Shown: in pieces, positions 36,409 to 45,616 of the stretch
Numbering within the stretch: position 1 is the first letter of the stretch
Layout: every line of letters begins with the position of its first letter
Source: Bacteroidota bacterium
GTDB lineage: Bacteria > Bacteroidota > Bacteroidia > Bacteroidales > FEN-979
Reading direction: 5' to 3'
Assembly (NCBI GenBank): GCA_026391735.1
Contig: JAPLDL010000019.1
Coordinates: 226,612 to 290,611 of the forward strand
DNA: 64,000 bases
Position numbers and translations under genes: made by a program
Notes under the pieces: generated by a model
Database searches by the model: none
What the model was told of the DNA's origin: nothing
Seen by the model: the letters and a program-made list of their open reading frames with translations, nothing else

Positions 36409-37782
36409 TTATTCGTGTCTTAGTGATTCAACGGGATCAGCTACTGAAGCTCTTTTAGCCGGCATGTATCCGAAGATGATACCTACCGATGCGGAGACTC
36501 CAAACGAGATTATAATAGAAACAGGAGAAATGATAGTAAGTATGCTGGTAAACTGCATGATAATTTTGGAAAAGATGATGCCCAGGACGATACCGATAAG
36601 TCCTCCGCTGATACTCAGGAGTGTGGCTTCCATCAGGAACTGCAGGGTAATATCCCGTTTTGTTGCGCCAATGGCCCGGCGTATGCCTATTTCTTTAATC
36701 CTTTCCATCACCGAAGCAAGCATAATATTCATGATGCCTATACCGCCAACAAGCAGGGAAATACCGGCAATACAACCCAGGACAATATTAAAGATATCTT
36801 TAGTACGTTGTTCCTGTTTTAGAAGTAACTCAGGAACTTTGATCTCAAAATCCTCCATTTTCTGGTGCCTCCTGAGAAGCATCCTTTTCAGTAGGTCGGT
36901 GGTAGGATTGATCTGGCTGCTTTGTTTCACCTGCACAACGATTTTGTCGACCTGGTTCTTTGACAGTTCATCTCCTTCCTGGCTTGACATGAACACCATA
37001 TCGCCGAAATCCATTATACTTGAGCCGTGAAGAGAAGCAGAAGTGACCATGGTACGGTCCTTGACCCTTCTCATGAGAGTCTGGATAGGAGCGAAGACCG
37101 AATTGTTATAATCGGAAATTCCAAGGTTTTCCATTGTAGACTGGTTAACCTCTTTTTTTCTCAGGACTCCGATAACTTTTAACCACAACCGGCCACATTT
37201 AATTTCCTGTCCGATCGCACTCCCGTTTGGAAAGAATTTCGATTGGATTGTCGAGCCGATAATACAGACAGCTTTTCCCTCCCTAAGCTGTTCCGTATTG
37301 AACATGTCGCCTTGCTGAAGGTCTATGTTGAACAATTCAAAGAAATCGGGAGTTACCCCGCTGATTTTAGTAGTGTACCTGACGGCCTCCCTGATCACAT
37401 CGGCTTCATAAATGACTACCGGGCTCACTTTCTGAACTGTCGGGATCATAAAGCGTATACTCTCGGCATCTTTCAGTGACAGGCCTGGGGAGAATTTGCC
37501 TTTGTTTTTATCATTGGAAGACGTTTGGGATGTGCTTTGATCACTGCCCTGAGTTGAGCTCCCTTTATTCTTCTCAATTTTAGGTGTTATAATAATATTG
37601 TTAACACCAACAAGTTTCATCTGGTCGAGGATCTCTTTCTGGGCCCCGTTGCCTATCGCCATCATTGCTATAACGGCGGCCACTCCGAAAATAATACCAA
37701 GAGCAGTAAGCATTGAGCGGAACTTATTCAGAAAGACCGCTTCAAGTGCTATATTAAAGATATACTGATAGCGTTCAAACAC
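36409..37782 (-). CDS. MacB-type ABC transporter permease (no ATPase domain)
   Basis: 457 aa with a GTG start. Topology is the MacB/FtsX type: one N-terminal membrane segment (about 20-42), a large periplasmic domain (about 45-330) and three C-terminal membrane segments (about 335-445). GIGIMNIMLASVMERIKEIGIRRAIGAT is the conserved FtsX coupling region (residues about 345-372). The N-terminal nucleotide-binding domain of true MacB is absent, and no separate ATPase gene is in the window. It lies between the adaptor and TolC genes. Confidence 0.9.
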   Translation of the reverse strand: MFERYQYIFNIALEAVFLNKFRSMLTALGIIFGVAAVIAMMAIGNGAQKEILDQMKLVGVNNIIITPKIEKNKGSSTQGSDQSTSQTSSNDKNKGKFSPGLSLKDAESIRFMIPTVQKVSPVVIYEADVIREAVRYTTKISGVTPDFFELFNIDLQQGDMFNTEQLREGKAVCIIGSTIQSKFFPNGSAIGQEIKCGRLWLKVIGVLRKKEVNQSTMENLGISDYNNSVFAPIQTLMRRVKDRTMVTSASLHGSSIMDFGDMVFMSSQEGDELSKNQVDKIVVQVKQSSQINPTTDLLKRMLLRRHQKMEDFEIKVPELLLKQEQRTKDIFNIVLGCIAGISLLVGGIGIMNIMLASVMERIKEIGIRRAIGATKRDITLQFLMEATLLSISGGLIGIVLGIIFSKIIMQFTSILTIISPVSIIISFGVSASVGIIFGYMPAKRASVADPVESLRHE

Positions 37783-37792
37783 GGCTTTCTTT

Positions 37793-39148
37793 TTAGTTCT
37801 TTATTATCATTGCGGGGGTTCCGGGGGGAGGGGTCTTTTTGGATGTGTCGGGTTTTGGCGGGGCCTGTTTATTCGCTTTTGGTTTGTACTTGTCAAGTGT
37901 TTTTTTATCCAGGAGGACCAGTGTAAGTTTATCGGCTTTATCAGGAGGCACAAGCATTACTTCTTCGTTTTCCTTTATACCCTCCTTGATAACGATTTCA
38001 TTTTCATTACTTTCTCCGACAATAACCTGTTGGCGGACTACCGAGCCTCCGTCTTTCCGGTAAACGAACGTAACGCTGTCGGCACTGAAAATGGATTCGA
38101 TTGGTGCAAACAGAACATTATCGACAATATTGGTTTCTATGGTGTTTTTGGTTGTCATGGCAGGCCTTAAGATTGAGTCAAATTCATTGACAATGATCCT
38201 GACTTCATAAACTTTAGCGTTGCTGTTTTGAAGCTGCTCACCAATATTGGCAACCTCAATTACTTTACCGGTAAATCTTTTTTCGGGGAAAGCATCTATA
38301 CCGATTTTAACTTTCTGGCCGACTTTTACTTTGCTGATATCGATCTCGTTTACATAGGTTTTTGAGATCATCTCCTTCAGGTTTGGTAGTTCGGCAACCA
38401 CATTGTCCCATGCATTGATCATGCCCCCGACTCCCAGTTTGCTTCCGTCCCAGTTCCTCTTGTAGATCACCATGCCTGCTTTCGGTGCTTTTACCGTGAA
38501 CTGTTTGAGGCCTTCTTGCATATCATCCAGTTTTCTTTTAGCCTGGCTGTATGAAGCATTAACTTCCTGCATATTGGCAACAGCTTTCTGGTACTTCAGC
38601 TTATAGTTCTTTTCGGCCTGATCAAGGGCCCTGGTTGCTTTATCCAGTTCGATCTCCACCTGGCGGATTGTTGCCGGGGGTTCATACTTGGATTGCTCAA
38701 GAGTTATCTTTTTTTCTTCGAGGGAAAACTGCAGATTGATAAGCTCATCCCTGGCATTCCTGAGTTCCAGAGAGGTATCGAGACGGGTTTTTGTAAGCTG
38801 GGATTCCAGTTTTTCGGTATTTGTTTCCTCATCTTTTATTTTCCCCGCGATCTCGGTACGGTCAAGAGATGCAACGTATTGACCCGAGTCAACTACGGTG
38901 CCGTCAGGGATGATATCCTGCATCTTTACCTGCCAGATGCCGATCTGCCTTAGGCAGGAAGGCCCGAAGATCTTTTCTGAGCTTTTGGCGATAAGCTCTC
39001 CGGTAATGGAAACCTCGATGGGAAAGTTGCCTTTTTTAACTTTAGAGATAATCTGCTGTTCCTTACTCCCTTTGGGAATGATAAGATAAACAACGATTGC
39101 GACAATAAAAATGCCAGCGAAAATTAGGATATACTTCCGGGAAGCCAT
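37793..39148 (-). CDS. Periplasmic adaptor (membrane fusion protein, HlyD/MacA-like)
   Basis: 451 aa. One N-terminal membrane anchor (YILIFAGIFIVAIVVYLII), lipoyl-like half-motifs, a long coiled coil at about 105-225, a beta-barrel domain, and a Lys/Pro-rich C-terminal tail ending PPPGTPAMIIKN. It bridges the inner-membrane permease to the outer-membrane TolC protein. First gene of the efflux operon, 10 nt before the permease. The C-terminal proline-rich tail is not typical and may be flexible. Confidence 0.9.
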   Translation of the reverse strand: MASRKYILIFAGIFIVAIVVYLIIPKGSKEQQIISKVKKGNFPIEVSITGELIAKSSEKIFGPSCLRQIGIWQVKMQDIIPDGTVVDSGQYVASLDRTEIAGKIKDEETNTEKLESQLTKTRLDTSLELRNARDELINLQFSLEEKKITLEQSKYEPPATIRQVEIELDKATRALDQAEKNYKLKYQKAVANMQEVNASYSQAKRKLDDMQEGLKQFTVKAPKAGMVIYKRNWDGSKLGVGGMINAWDNVVAELPNLKEMISKTYVNEIDISKVKVGQKVKIGIDAFPEKRFTGKVIEVANIGEQLQNSNAKVYEVRIIVNEFDSILRPAMTTKNTIETNIVDNVLFAPIESIFSADSVTFVYRKDGGSVVRQQVIVGESNENEIVIKEGIKENEEVMLVPPDKADKLTLVLLDKKTLDKYKPKANKQAPPKPDTSKKTPPPGTPAMIIKN

Positions 39149-39211
39149 AGAAGTGAGATTAGATTCAGGTAAAACTACCTGTTGATTTATAAGCCAGAAA
39201 CAATCGGTATT

Positions 39212-41179
<1,968 letters not shown>

Positions 41180-41206
41180 TTACTTACATTAAGTTTAAAT
41201 ACTACA

Positions 41207-41214
41207 CAAAGATA
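41207..41214 (-). promoter_or_regulatory. Promoter -7 box for gyrB
   Basis: TATCTTTG on the minus strand matches TAnnTTTG, 33 nt before ATG 41173. No clear TTG at ideal spacing. Confidence 0.45.
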
Positions 41215-41305
41215 CGGATTTTTGGTTATTAAAATTGCATGAAAACATCAATAAAATCAACCATTTTATTAACAATTGGTAGTGAAAAGAAAGATGCAGG
41301 ATAAA

Positions 41306-41350
41306 GGCGCTTCGCTCCGATAAATGGGTGATGGCGCTTCGCGCCGATAA
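41306..41350. repeat. Two 18-bp direct repeats, each a small hairpin
   Basis: GGCGCTTCGCTCCGATAA (41306-41323) and GGCGCTTCGCGCCGATAA (41333-41350) differ at one base and are 27 bp apart. The second contains the perfect hairpin GGCGC-TTC-GCGCC. They sit between wecB and gyrB, next to an octamer array. Confidence 0.75.
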
Positions 41351-41389
41351 CTAGATATCCAGTTATCCAGATATCCAGTTATCCAGTTA
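41350..41389. repeat. Octamer tandem array (TCCAGTTA), about 5 units
   Basis: Units of 8 bp: ACTAGATA, TCCAGTTA, TCCAGATA, TCCAGTTA, TCCAGTTA. On the minus strand the unit is TAACTGGA, and the wecB stop codon TAA (41389-41387) is the first triplet of the first unit. Confidence 0.8.
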
Positions 41390-42445
41390 CCTGTCTTTCA
41401 GTAATTCCTCTGCAATAATGTCTGCGGATTTGCCATCACCGAAGTCCTGTCGTTGCGGGGTTTGGGGCATCGCCGACCCGACGGCCAGGAGAATCTTTTC
41501 AGGGTCGGGCCCGGTGACTATGTTCCAGTTGTCGTGAAGGGTTTCCACCCATTCGGTTTCTGTTCTCATGGTAATACATTGCCTGCCCAGGAAATAAGCT
41601 TCTTTCTGAAGTCCGCCGGAATCGGTGAGCACTTTAAGTGCATGCATGGTGAGATATAACATCTCGAGATAGCCGACGGGTTCAATAATGATGATATTCG
41701 AAGAGATGTTAACTTCTGTCTTCAGGAGCCTGGCTGTGCGGGGATGCACAGGAAGCACCACGGTGTGACCCGATTGGGATAATGCCTGGAAGATATTCCT
41801 GAGGTTCACCGGATTATCGGTATTTTCAGCTCTGTGTATAGTAGCAAGAAGATAGGATTCCGGCAGGCCTTGAGTTTTATATTTATTTCTTCCATCAACA
41901 ACCAATTTTTTATAAAAAAGCACAGAATCGTACATCACATCTCCGCTGAACACGGTTTGCTTTTCGAGTCCTTCATTTTTCAGGTTTGAGATTGCTGTAA
42001 GGGTAGGGGCAAACAACACATCCGAGATCCTGTCGGTGACGATACGGTTGATCTCTTCTGGCATCAGGCGGTTGAAGCTACGTAACCCTGCTTCCACGTG
42101 GGCAACAGGAATATGAAGTTTTGTAGCTGCAAGGGCCCCGGCAATAGTGGAATTAGTATCCCCGTAAACCAGGGTGCAATCAGGTTTCTCTTTCAATAAA
42201 ATATCCTCGATCCCTTTCAGCATCATACCAGTCTGGTAAGCATGGCTCCCCGATCCGACTTCCAGGTTATAATCGGGTTCGGGTATGGAAAGCTGGCGAA
42301 AGAATATCTCGCTCATATTCTCATCATAATGCTGGCCGGTGTGCACAAGGATCTCATCCAGCCCGGCAGTGGCCCTAAGCACCCTGGATACTGCTGCAGC
42401 TTTGATGAACTGCGGCCTTGCGCCAATAACGGAAACAATTTTCAT
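41387..42445 (-). CDS. wecB: UDP-N-acetylglucosamine 2-epimerase (non-hydrolysing)
   Basis: Interconverts UDP-GlcNAc and UDP-ManNAc for surface polysaccharide. 352 aa from ATG 42445 (MKIVSVIGARPQFIKAA). VHTGQHYDENMSEIFF, VYGDTNSTIAG, HVEAGLRSFNRLMPEEINR and LTDSGGLQKEAY are family hallmarks. No dehydrogenase wecC or other polysaccharide genes are nearby. It starts about 32 nt downstream of the RNase P RNA and may be read from that promoter. Confidence 0.95.
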   Translation of the reverse strand: MKIVSVIGARPQFIKAAAVSRVLRATAGLDEILVHTGQHYDENMSEIFFRQLSIPEPDYNLEVGSGSHAYQTGMMLKGIEDILLKEKPDCTLVYGDTNSTIAGALAATKLHIPVAHVEAGLRSFNRLMPEEINRIVTDRISDVLFAPTLTAISNLKNEGLEKQTVFSGDVMYDSVLFYKKLVVDGRNKYKTQGLPESYLLATIHRAENTDNPVNLRNIFQALSQSGHTVVLPVHPRTARLLKTEVNISSNIIIIEPVGYLEMLYLTMHALKVLTDSGGLQKEAYFLGRQCITMRTETEWVETLHDNWNIVTGPDPEKILLAVGSAMPQTPQRQDFGDGKSADIIAEELLKDR

Positions 42446-42476
42446 ACGTTCAGGATCACATCCGCAATCAATTAAA

Positions 42477-42822
42477 AACAACAGTTCTGTAAGCGGGATT
42501 CTGTTCCGGCAAGCCGGTTCCTGTCATTTATCTGAACCGGAAGTCACCCTCCGGTTTTAGCGGCCTACCCCCCGGCATCGGACGAGCAGTCCTTAGCAGC
42601 CGGTATACATGGCCTTTCAACACATGGGGTTTACCCGTCGTTGCAGTCACCTGCCCCGACCGTGAGCTCTTACCTCACATTTTCACCCTTACCTTTCGGC
42701 GGTTTTTTTCTGTGGCACTATCCGTCGCCGGGGTTAACCGGCTCCTTCCCGTTAGGAAGCATGGTGCTCTGTGTTGTCCCGACTTTCCTCTGCGTTGCCG
42801 CAGCGACAGAACGAACTGTTGC
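42477..42822 (-). ncRNA. rnpB: RNase P RNA (bacterial type A)
   Basis: Catalytic RNA that matures tRNA 5' ends. On the minus strand the 5' part has the universal GCAGAGGAAAGTCGGGAC block (about 42800-42783), and the 3' end has ACAGAATCCCGCTTACAGAA, which pairs with it as P4. The ends close as helix P1: AACAGTTC (plus 42813-42820 reversed) pairs with GAACTGTT (plus 42480-42487 reversed). GGTAAGGGTGAAAATGTGAG and GGGTAAACCCC are also type A hallmarks. The ends are set from P1 and the promoter box. Confidence 0.95.
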
Positions 42823-42826
42823 AGCA

Positions 42827-42834
42827 CAAAGGTA
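42827..42834 (-). promoter_or_regulatory. Promoter -7 box for rnpB
   Basis: TACCTTTG on the minus strand; transcription would start at about 42820, just where helix P1 of RNase P RNA begins. This agreement supports both calls. Confidence 0.6.
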
Positions 42835-42856
42835 CGAATAATCGGGATATTCTGTC

Positions 42857-42864
42857 TACCTTTG
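42857..42864 (+). promoter_or_regulatory. Promoter -7 box for the MATE gene
   Basis: TACCTTTG on the plus strand, 23 nt before the TTG start at 42887. Divergent from the rnpB promoter, with the same -7 sequence. Confidence 0.5.
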
Positions 42865-42886
42865 CTGTCCCCGAAAATCACTATCC

Positions 42887-44251
42887 TTGAAAGATCTGAG
42901 CACAGGCAACGAAGGAAAACTCATCCTTAAATTCGCGATCCCGATGTTGCTTGGCAATGTGTTCCAGCAATTCTACAGCCTTATCGACAGCATCATCGTG
43001 GGGAAGTTCATCGGCAAAGGTGCCCTGGCTGCCGTAGGGACTTCCATGCCCATCACGTTTCTGCTGATCTCGCTGTTCATCGGCATCACCATGGGGTTTA
43101 CCATCATCATTTCCCAGTATTTCGGGGCAAAAGATATGGTCAGGGTCAAAAAAGCCATCAACACCCTGTATATCTTTATTTTTTTCACATCTATCGTGAT
43201 GAGCGTTATCGGTATTCTGATTTCGGGCTGGATTTTCAGGGTCATCGGCATGGATCCTTCCATTATCCCCCAGGCCAAGCTCTTCCTCCAGATATTCATG
43301 GCCGGACTTCTTTTCCTTTTCGGATATAATGGCACCAGCGCCATATTACGCGGACTGGGAGATTCCAAAACCCCATTGTATTTTCTCATTGGTTCCGTGG
43401 TACTTAACATCATACTCGACATCATTTTTGTTCCCATACTCGGCTGGGGCGTGTGGAGTGTTGCCGTTGCCACAGTCATTTCAGAAGCAGCCGCATTCAT
43501 TTCACAGATTATCTACCTGAACCGTTACCATAAAGTGATCAACTTCTCCTTTGCCGACCTTAAATTCGACAGGGAGATCTTTAACAAAGGGATAAAAATC
43601 GGGCTTCCAACAGGTTTACAGCAGACCTTTGTTGCAGCAGGTATGGTCACTTTGTATGGTATAGTGAATAAATTCGGTGTTGATGCCAATGCCGCCTACA
43701 GCGTAGCGGGGAGGATCGACAATTTTGCCGCCATGCCGGCCATGAGTTTTTCAATGGCCCTGAGCACCTTTGTGGGGCAAAACCTCGGCGCCAATAAACC
43801 CGAAAGGGTAGTTGCAGGCCTGAGGTCAACACTCGCAATCACTGCCGTGATCTCAGTCGCAGTTTCTTTTATCACCGTTCTCTTCGGGAAATACCTGATG
43901 CGGATGTTCACCGACGACCCCGCAGTAATTGAACTGGGAAGGGGGTACCTCGCGGTGATCGGTTCCTTCTATATACTCTTTTCGACGATGTTCGTACTGA
44001 ACGGGGTCATGCGGGGTGCAGGAGATACACTGATCCCTATGTTCATCTCCCTCATCTCCTTATGGGTTATACGAATCCCCATCGCAACCATGCTTTCATC
44101 TCATCATGCAATTGGGATCTATGGAGTATACTGGTCGATGCCGATTGGCTGGTTTACCGGTGCTGCCTTATCTTTCGCATATTTTCTGACCGGAAGATGG
44201 AAGAAAAAAGCTGTTGTGAAGTATTCGGCCGAGGGGAAAAGAGTTGAGTGA
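42887..44251 (+). CDS. MATE-family multidrug/Na+ antiporter
   Basis: 454 aa with 12 predicted membrane segments in two similar halves. PMLLGNVFQQFYSLIDSIIVG and the second-half equivalent GLPTGLQQTFVAAGMVTLYG are the MATE repeat starts. It exports drugs or metabolites using Na+ or H+. The start is TTG (no in-frame ATG lies near the family N-terminus), 23 nt after a -7 box. The stop lies at the edge of a heptamer array. Confidence 0.93.
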   Translation: MKDLSTGNEGKLILKFAIPMLLGNVFQQFYSLIDSIIVGKFIGKGALAAVGTSMPITFLLISLFIGITMGFTIIISQYFGAKDMVRVKKAINTLYIFIFFTSIVMSVIGILISGWIFRVIGMDPSIIPQAKLFLQIFMAGLLFLFGYNGTSAILRGLGDSKTPLYFLIGSVVLNIILDIIFVPILGWGVWSVAVATVISEAAAFISQIIYLNRYHKVINFSFADLKFDREIFNKGIKIGLPTGLQQTFVAAGMVTLYGIVNKFGVDANAAYSVAGRIDNFAAMPAMSFSMALSTFVGQNLGANKPERVVAGLRSTLAITAVISVAVSFITVLFGKYLMRMFTDDPAVIELGRGYLAVIGSFYILFSTMFVLNGVMRGAGDTLIPMFISLISLWVIRIPIATMLSSHHAIGIYGVYWSMPIGWFTGAALSFAYFLTGRWKKKAVVKYSAEGKRVE

Positions 44252-44328
44252 ATCTGCTATCTGCTATCTGATATCAGATAGCAGATAGCAGATAGCAGAT
44301 AGCAGATATCAGATAGCAGATATCAGGC
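44252..44328. repeat. Heptamer tandem array, 11 units, with a 42-bp perfect palindrome
   Basis: Units of exactly 7 bp: ATCTGCT x2, ATCTGAT, ATCAGAT, AGCAGAT x4, ATCAGAT, AGCAGAT, ATCAGGC. 44252-44272 is the exact reverse complement of 44273-44293. The array fills the gap between two convergent genes, starting 1 nt after the MATE stop and covering the last codons and TGA (44311-44309) of the glycosyltransferase. Confidence 0.95.
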
Positions 44329-45616
44329 GATCCAACAGAGCGGCCAGCTTTTTAGTCAGTTCCGGCCTTGAATACTGTTCAATGTTTTGACTGCGGGAGC
44401 TAAGTTGTCCGCCCTTATAATCCTGATACAGACTGCGGATGTGATCTTTCATAGTGCTGGCATCCCCGAATCGGGCAAGCAATCCTGCATTGGTCTCTTT
44501 CAGTATAGCTGCAGCGTCACCATCTTCAGGTCCCAGGCACAATATAGGCCTTCGGGCAGCCAGGTATTCGAAGAATTTACCGGTGAGTATCATCTTCGCA
44601 TTCGGTGTGTTGTTGATAATCAGCAGCAAAACTCTTGACTGCTGCTGGCATCTCACAACCTGGTCGTGAGGCATATAGTCTATCTTCTTCACAAATGAGG
44701 TAAGGCCCAGCTGCTCAATGGATTCCATGACTTTATAATCAACCTTGCCAACCAGCTTGATCTCGAGATCTGCAGCAAACACAGGGTCTTCAGCAACAAG
44801 TTCCTGTAATGCCATCCAGACAGTTCCGGGGTTGCGGGTGCTTACCAGGGTCCCGATATGGGCAATGGAAAACTTTTTATCCATTTCGGGCGGATGAATT
44901 AGATCGGTATCCCCGGGATCGTATCCGTTTGTGATCACCTCGTATGTGCGTTTGCAGATCTTGTTGCAATCTTCGGCCATGGACCGGCTGATCACTGAAA
45001 CCACATCGGCACTGCTCAAAACCTGTTTTTCAAGTTTACGATGAAGGGCATCGGCCCGGGAAGTAAGTTTCAGGTCCTTATAAAAATCGATATTGGTCCA
45101 GGGATCCCTGAAGTCGGCCAGCCAGGGTAATTTCATCCGTTCCGATACCTCCATTGCGATAAGGTGCATGCTGTGGGGCGGACCGGTGGAAACAACAGCT
45201 TTGACGGGGTTTTTCTTAAGGTATTCAAGCAGGAATTTCACCGACGGCCTGATCCAGAATTTGCGAGCGTCGGGGATGAAAAAATTACCGCGGATCCATA
45301 CCGATAGATTTTCAAGGGTGGAATTCTTTTTCTTTTCACTGAGAAAAGCTGCATTGATCCTGGTACCCTTCTTTTGTCCGAGCAGATGTTTGTATGCTTC
45401 GTAAGGTTCCCAGATAGGTCGTTTAATCACTTCCAGCCCATCTGGAACGTCTTTCGCCAGGGAAAGGTCGGTCTCGGGAAATTCAGGATTTTCGGGAGTA
45501 TAGATCACAGGTTCCCAGTCAAACCGGCGCAGGTATTTGACAAACTTAAGCCAGCGCTGAACGCCGGCCCCTCCGCTGGGAGGCCAGTAATAGGTTATGA
45601 TCAGGACACGTTTCAT
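44309..45616 (-). CDS. Glycosyltransferase (GT4-like, group 1)
   Basis: 435 aa. The N-terminal Rossmann domain begins VLIITYYWPPSGGAGVQRWLKFVKYL, and the C-terminal domain has IAHIGTLVSTRNP and FFEYLAARRPILCLGPEDGD, which includes the E-x7-E-like donor site region. It would transfer a sugar to a surface glycan or protein. Its ATG overlaps the TGA of the YfhO gene (ATGA), so the two work from one message. The last codons (LISAI) and the stop are encoded by the heptamer array. Confidence 0.88.
   Translation of the reverse strand: MKRVLIITYYWPPSGGAGVQRWLKFVKYLRRFDWEPVIYTPENPEFPETDLSLAKDVPDGLEVIKRPIWEPYEAYKHLLGQKKGTRINAAFLSEKKKNSTLENLSVWIRGNFFIPDARKFWIRPSVKFLLEYLKKNPVKAVVSTGPPHSMHLIAMEVSERMKLPWLADFRDPWTNIDFYKDLKLTSRADALHRKLEKQVLSSADVVSVISRSMAEDCNKICKRTYEVITNGYDPGDTDLIHPPEMDKKFSIAHIGTLVSTRNPGTVWMALQELVAEDPVFAADLEIKLVGKVDYKVMESIEQLGLTSFVKKIDYMPHDQVVRCQQQSRVLLLIINNTPNAKMILTGKFFEYLAARRPILCLGPEDGDAAAILKETNAGLLARFGDASTMKDHIRSLYQDYKGGQLSSRSQNIEQYSRPELTKKLAALLDRLISAI

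Noticed and set aside
36464..37030. A 188-codon plus-strand open frame within the MacB-type permease
   Set aside because: Antisense shadow rich in Ile/Met/Pro/Ser; no evidence of expression.
44252..44328. CRISPR-like array
   Set aside because: Units are 7 bp and contiguous, with no spacers and no cas genes.
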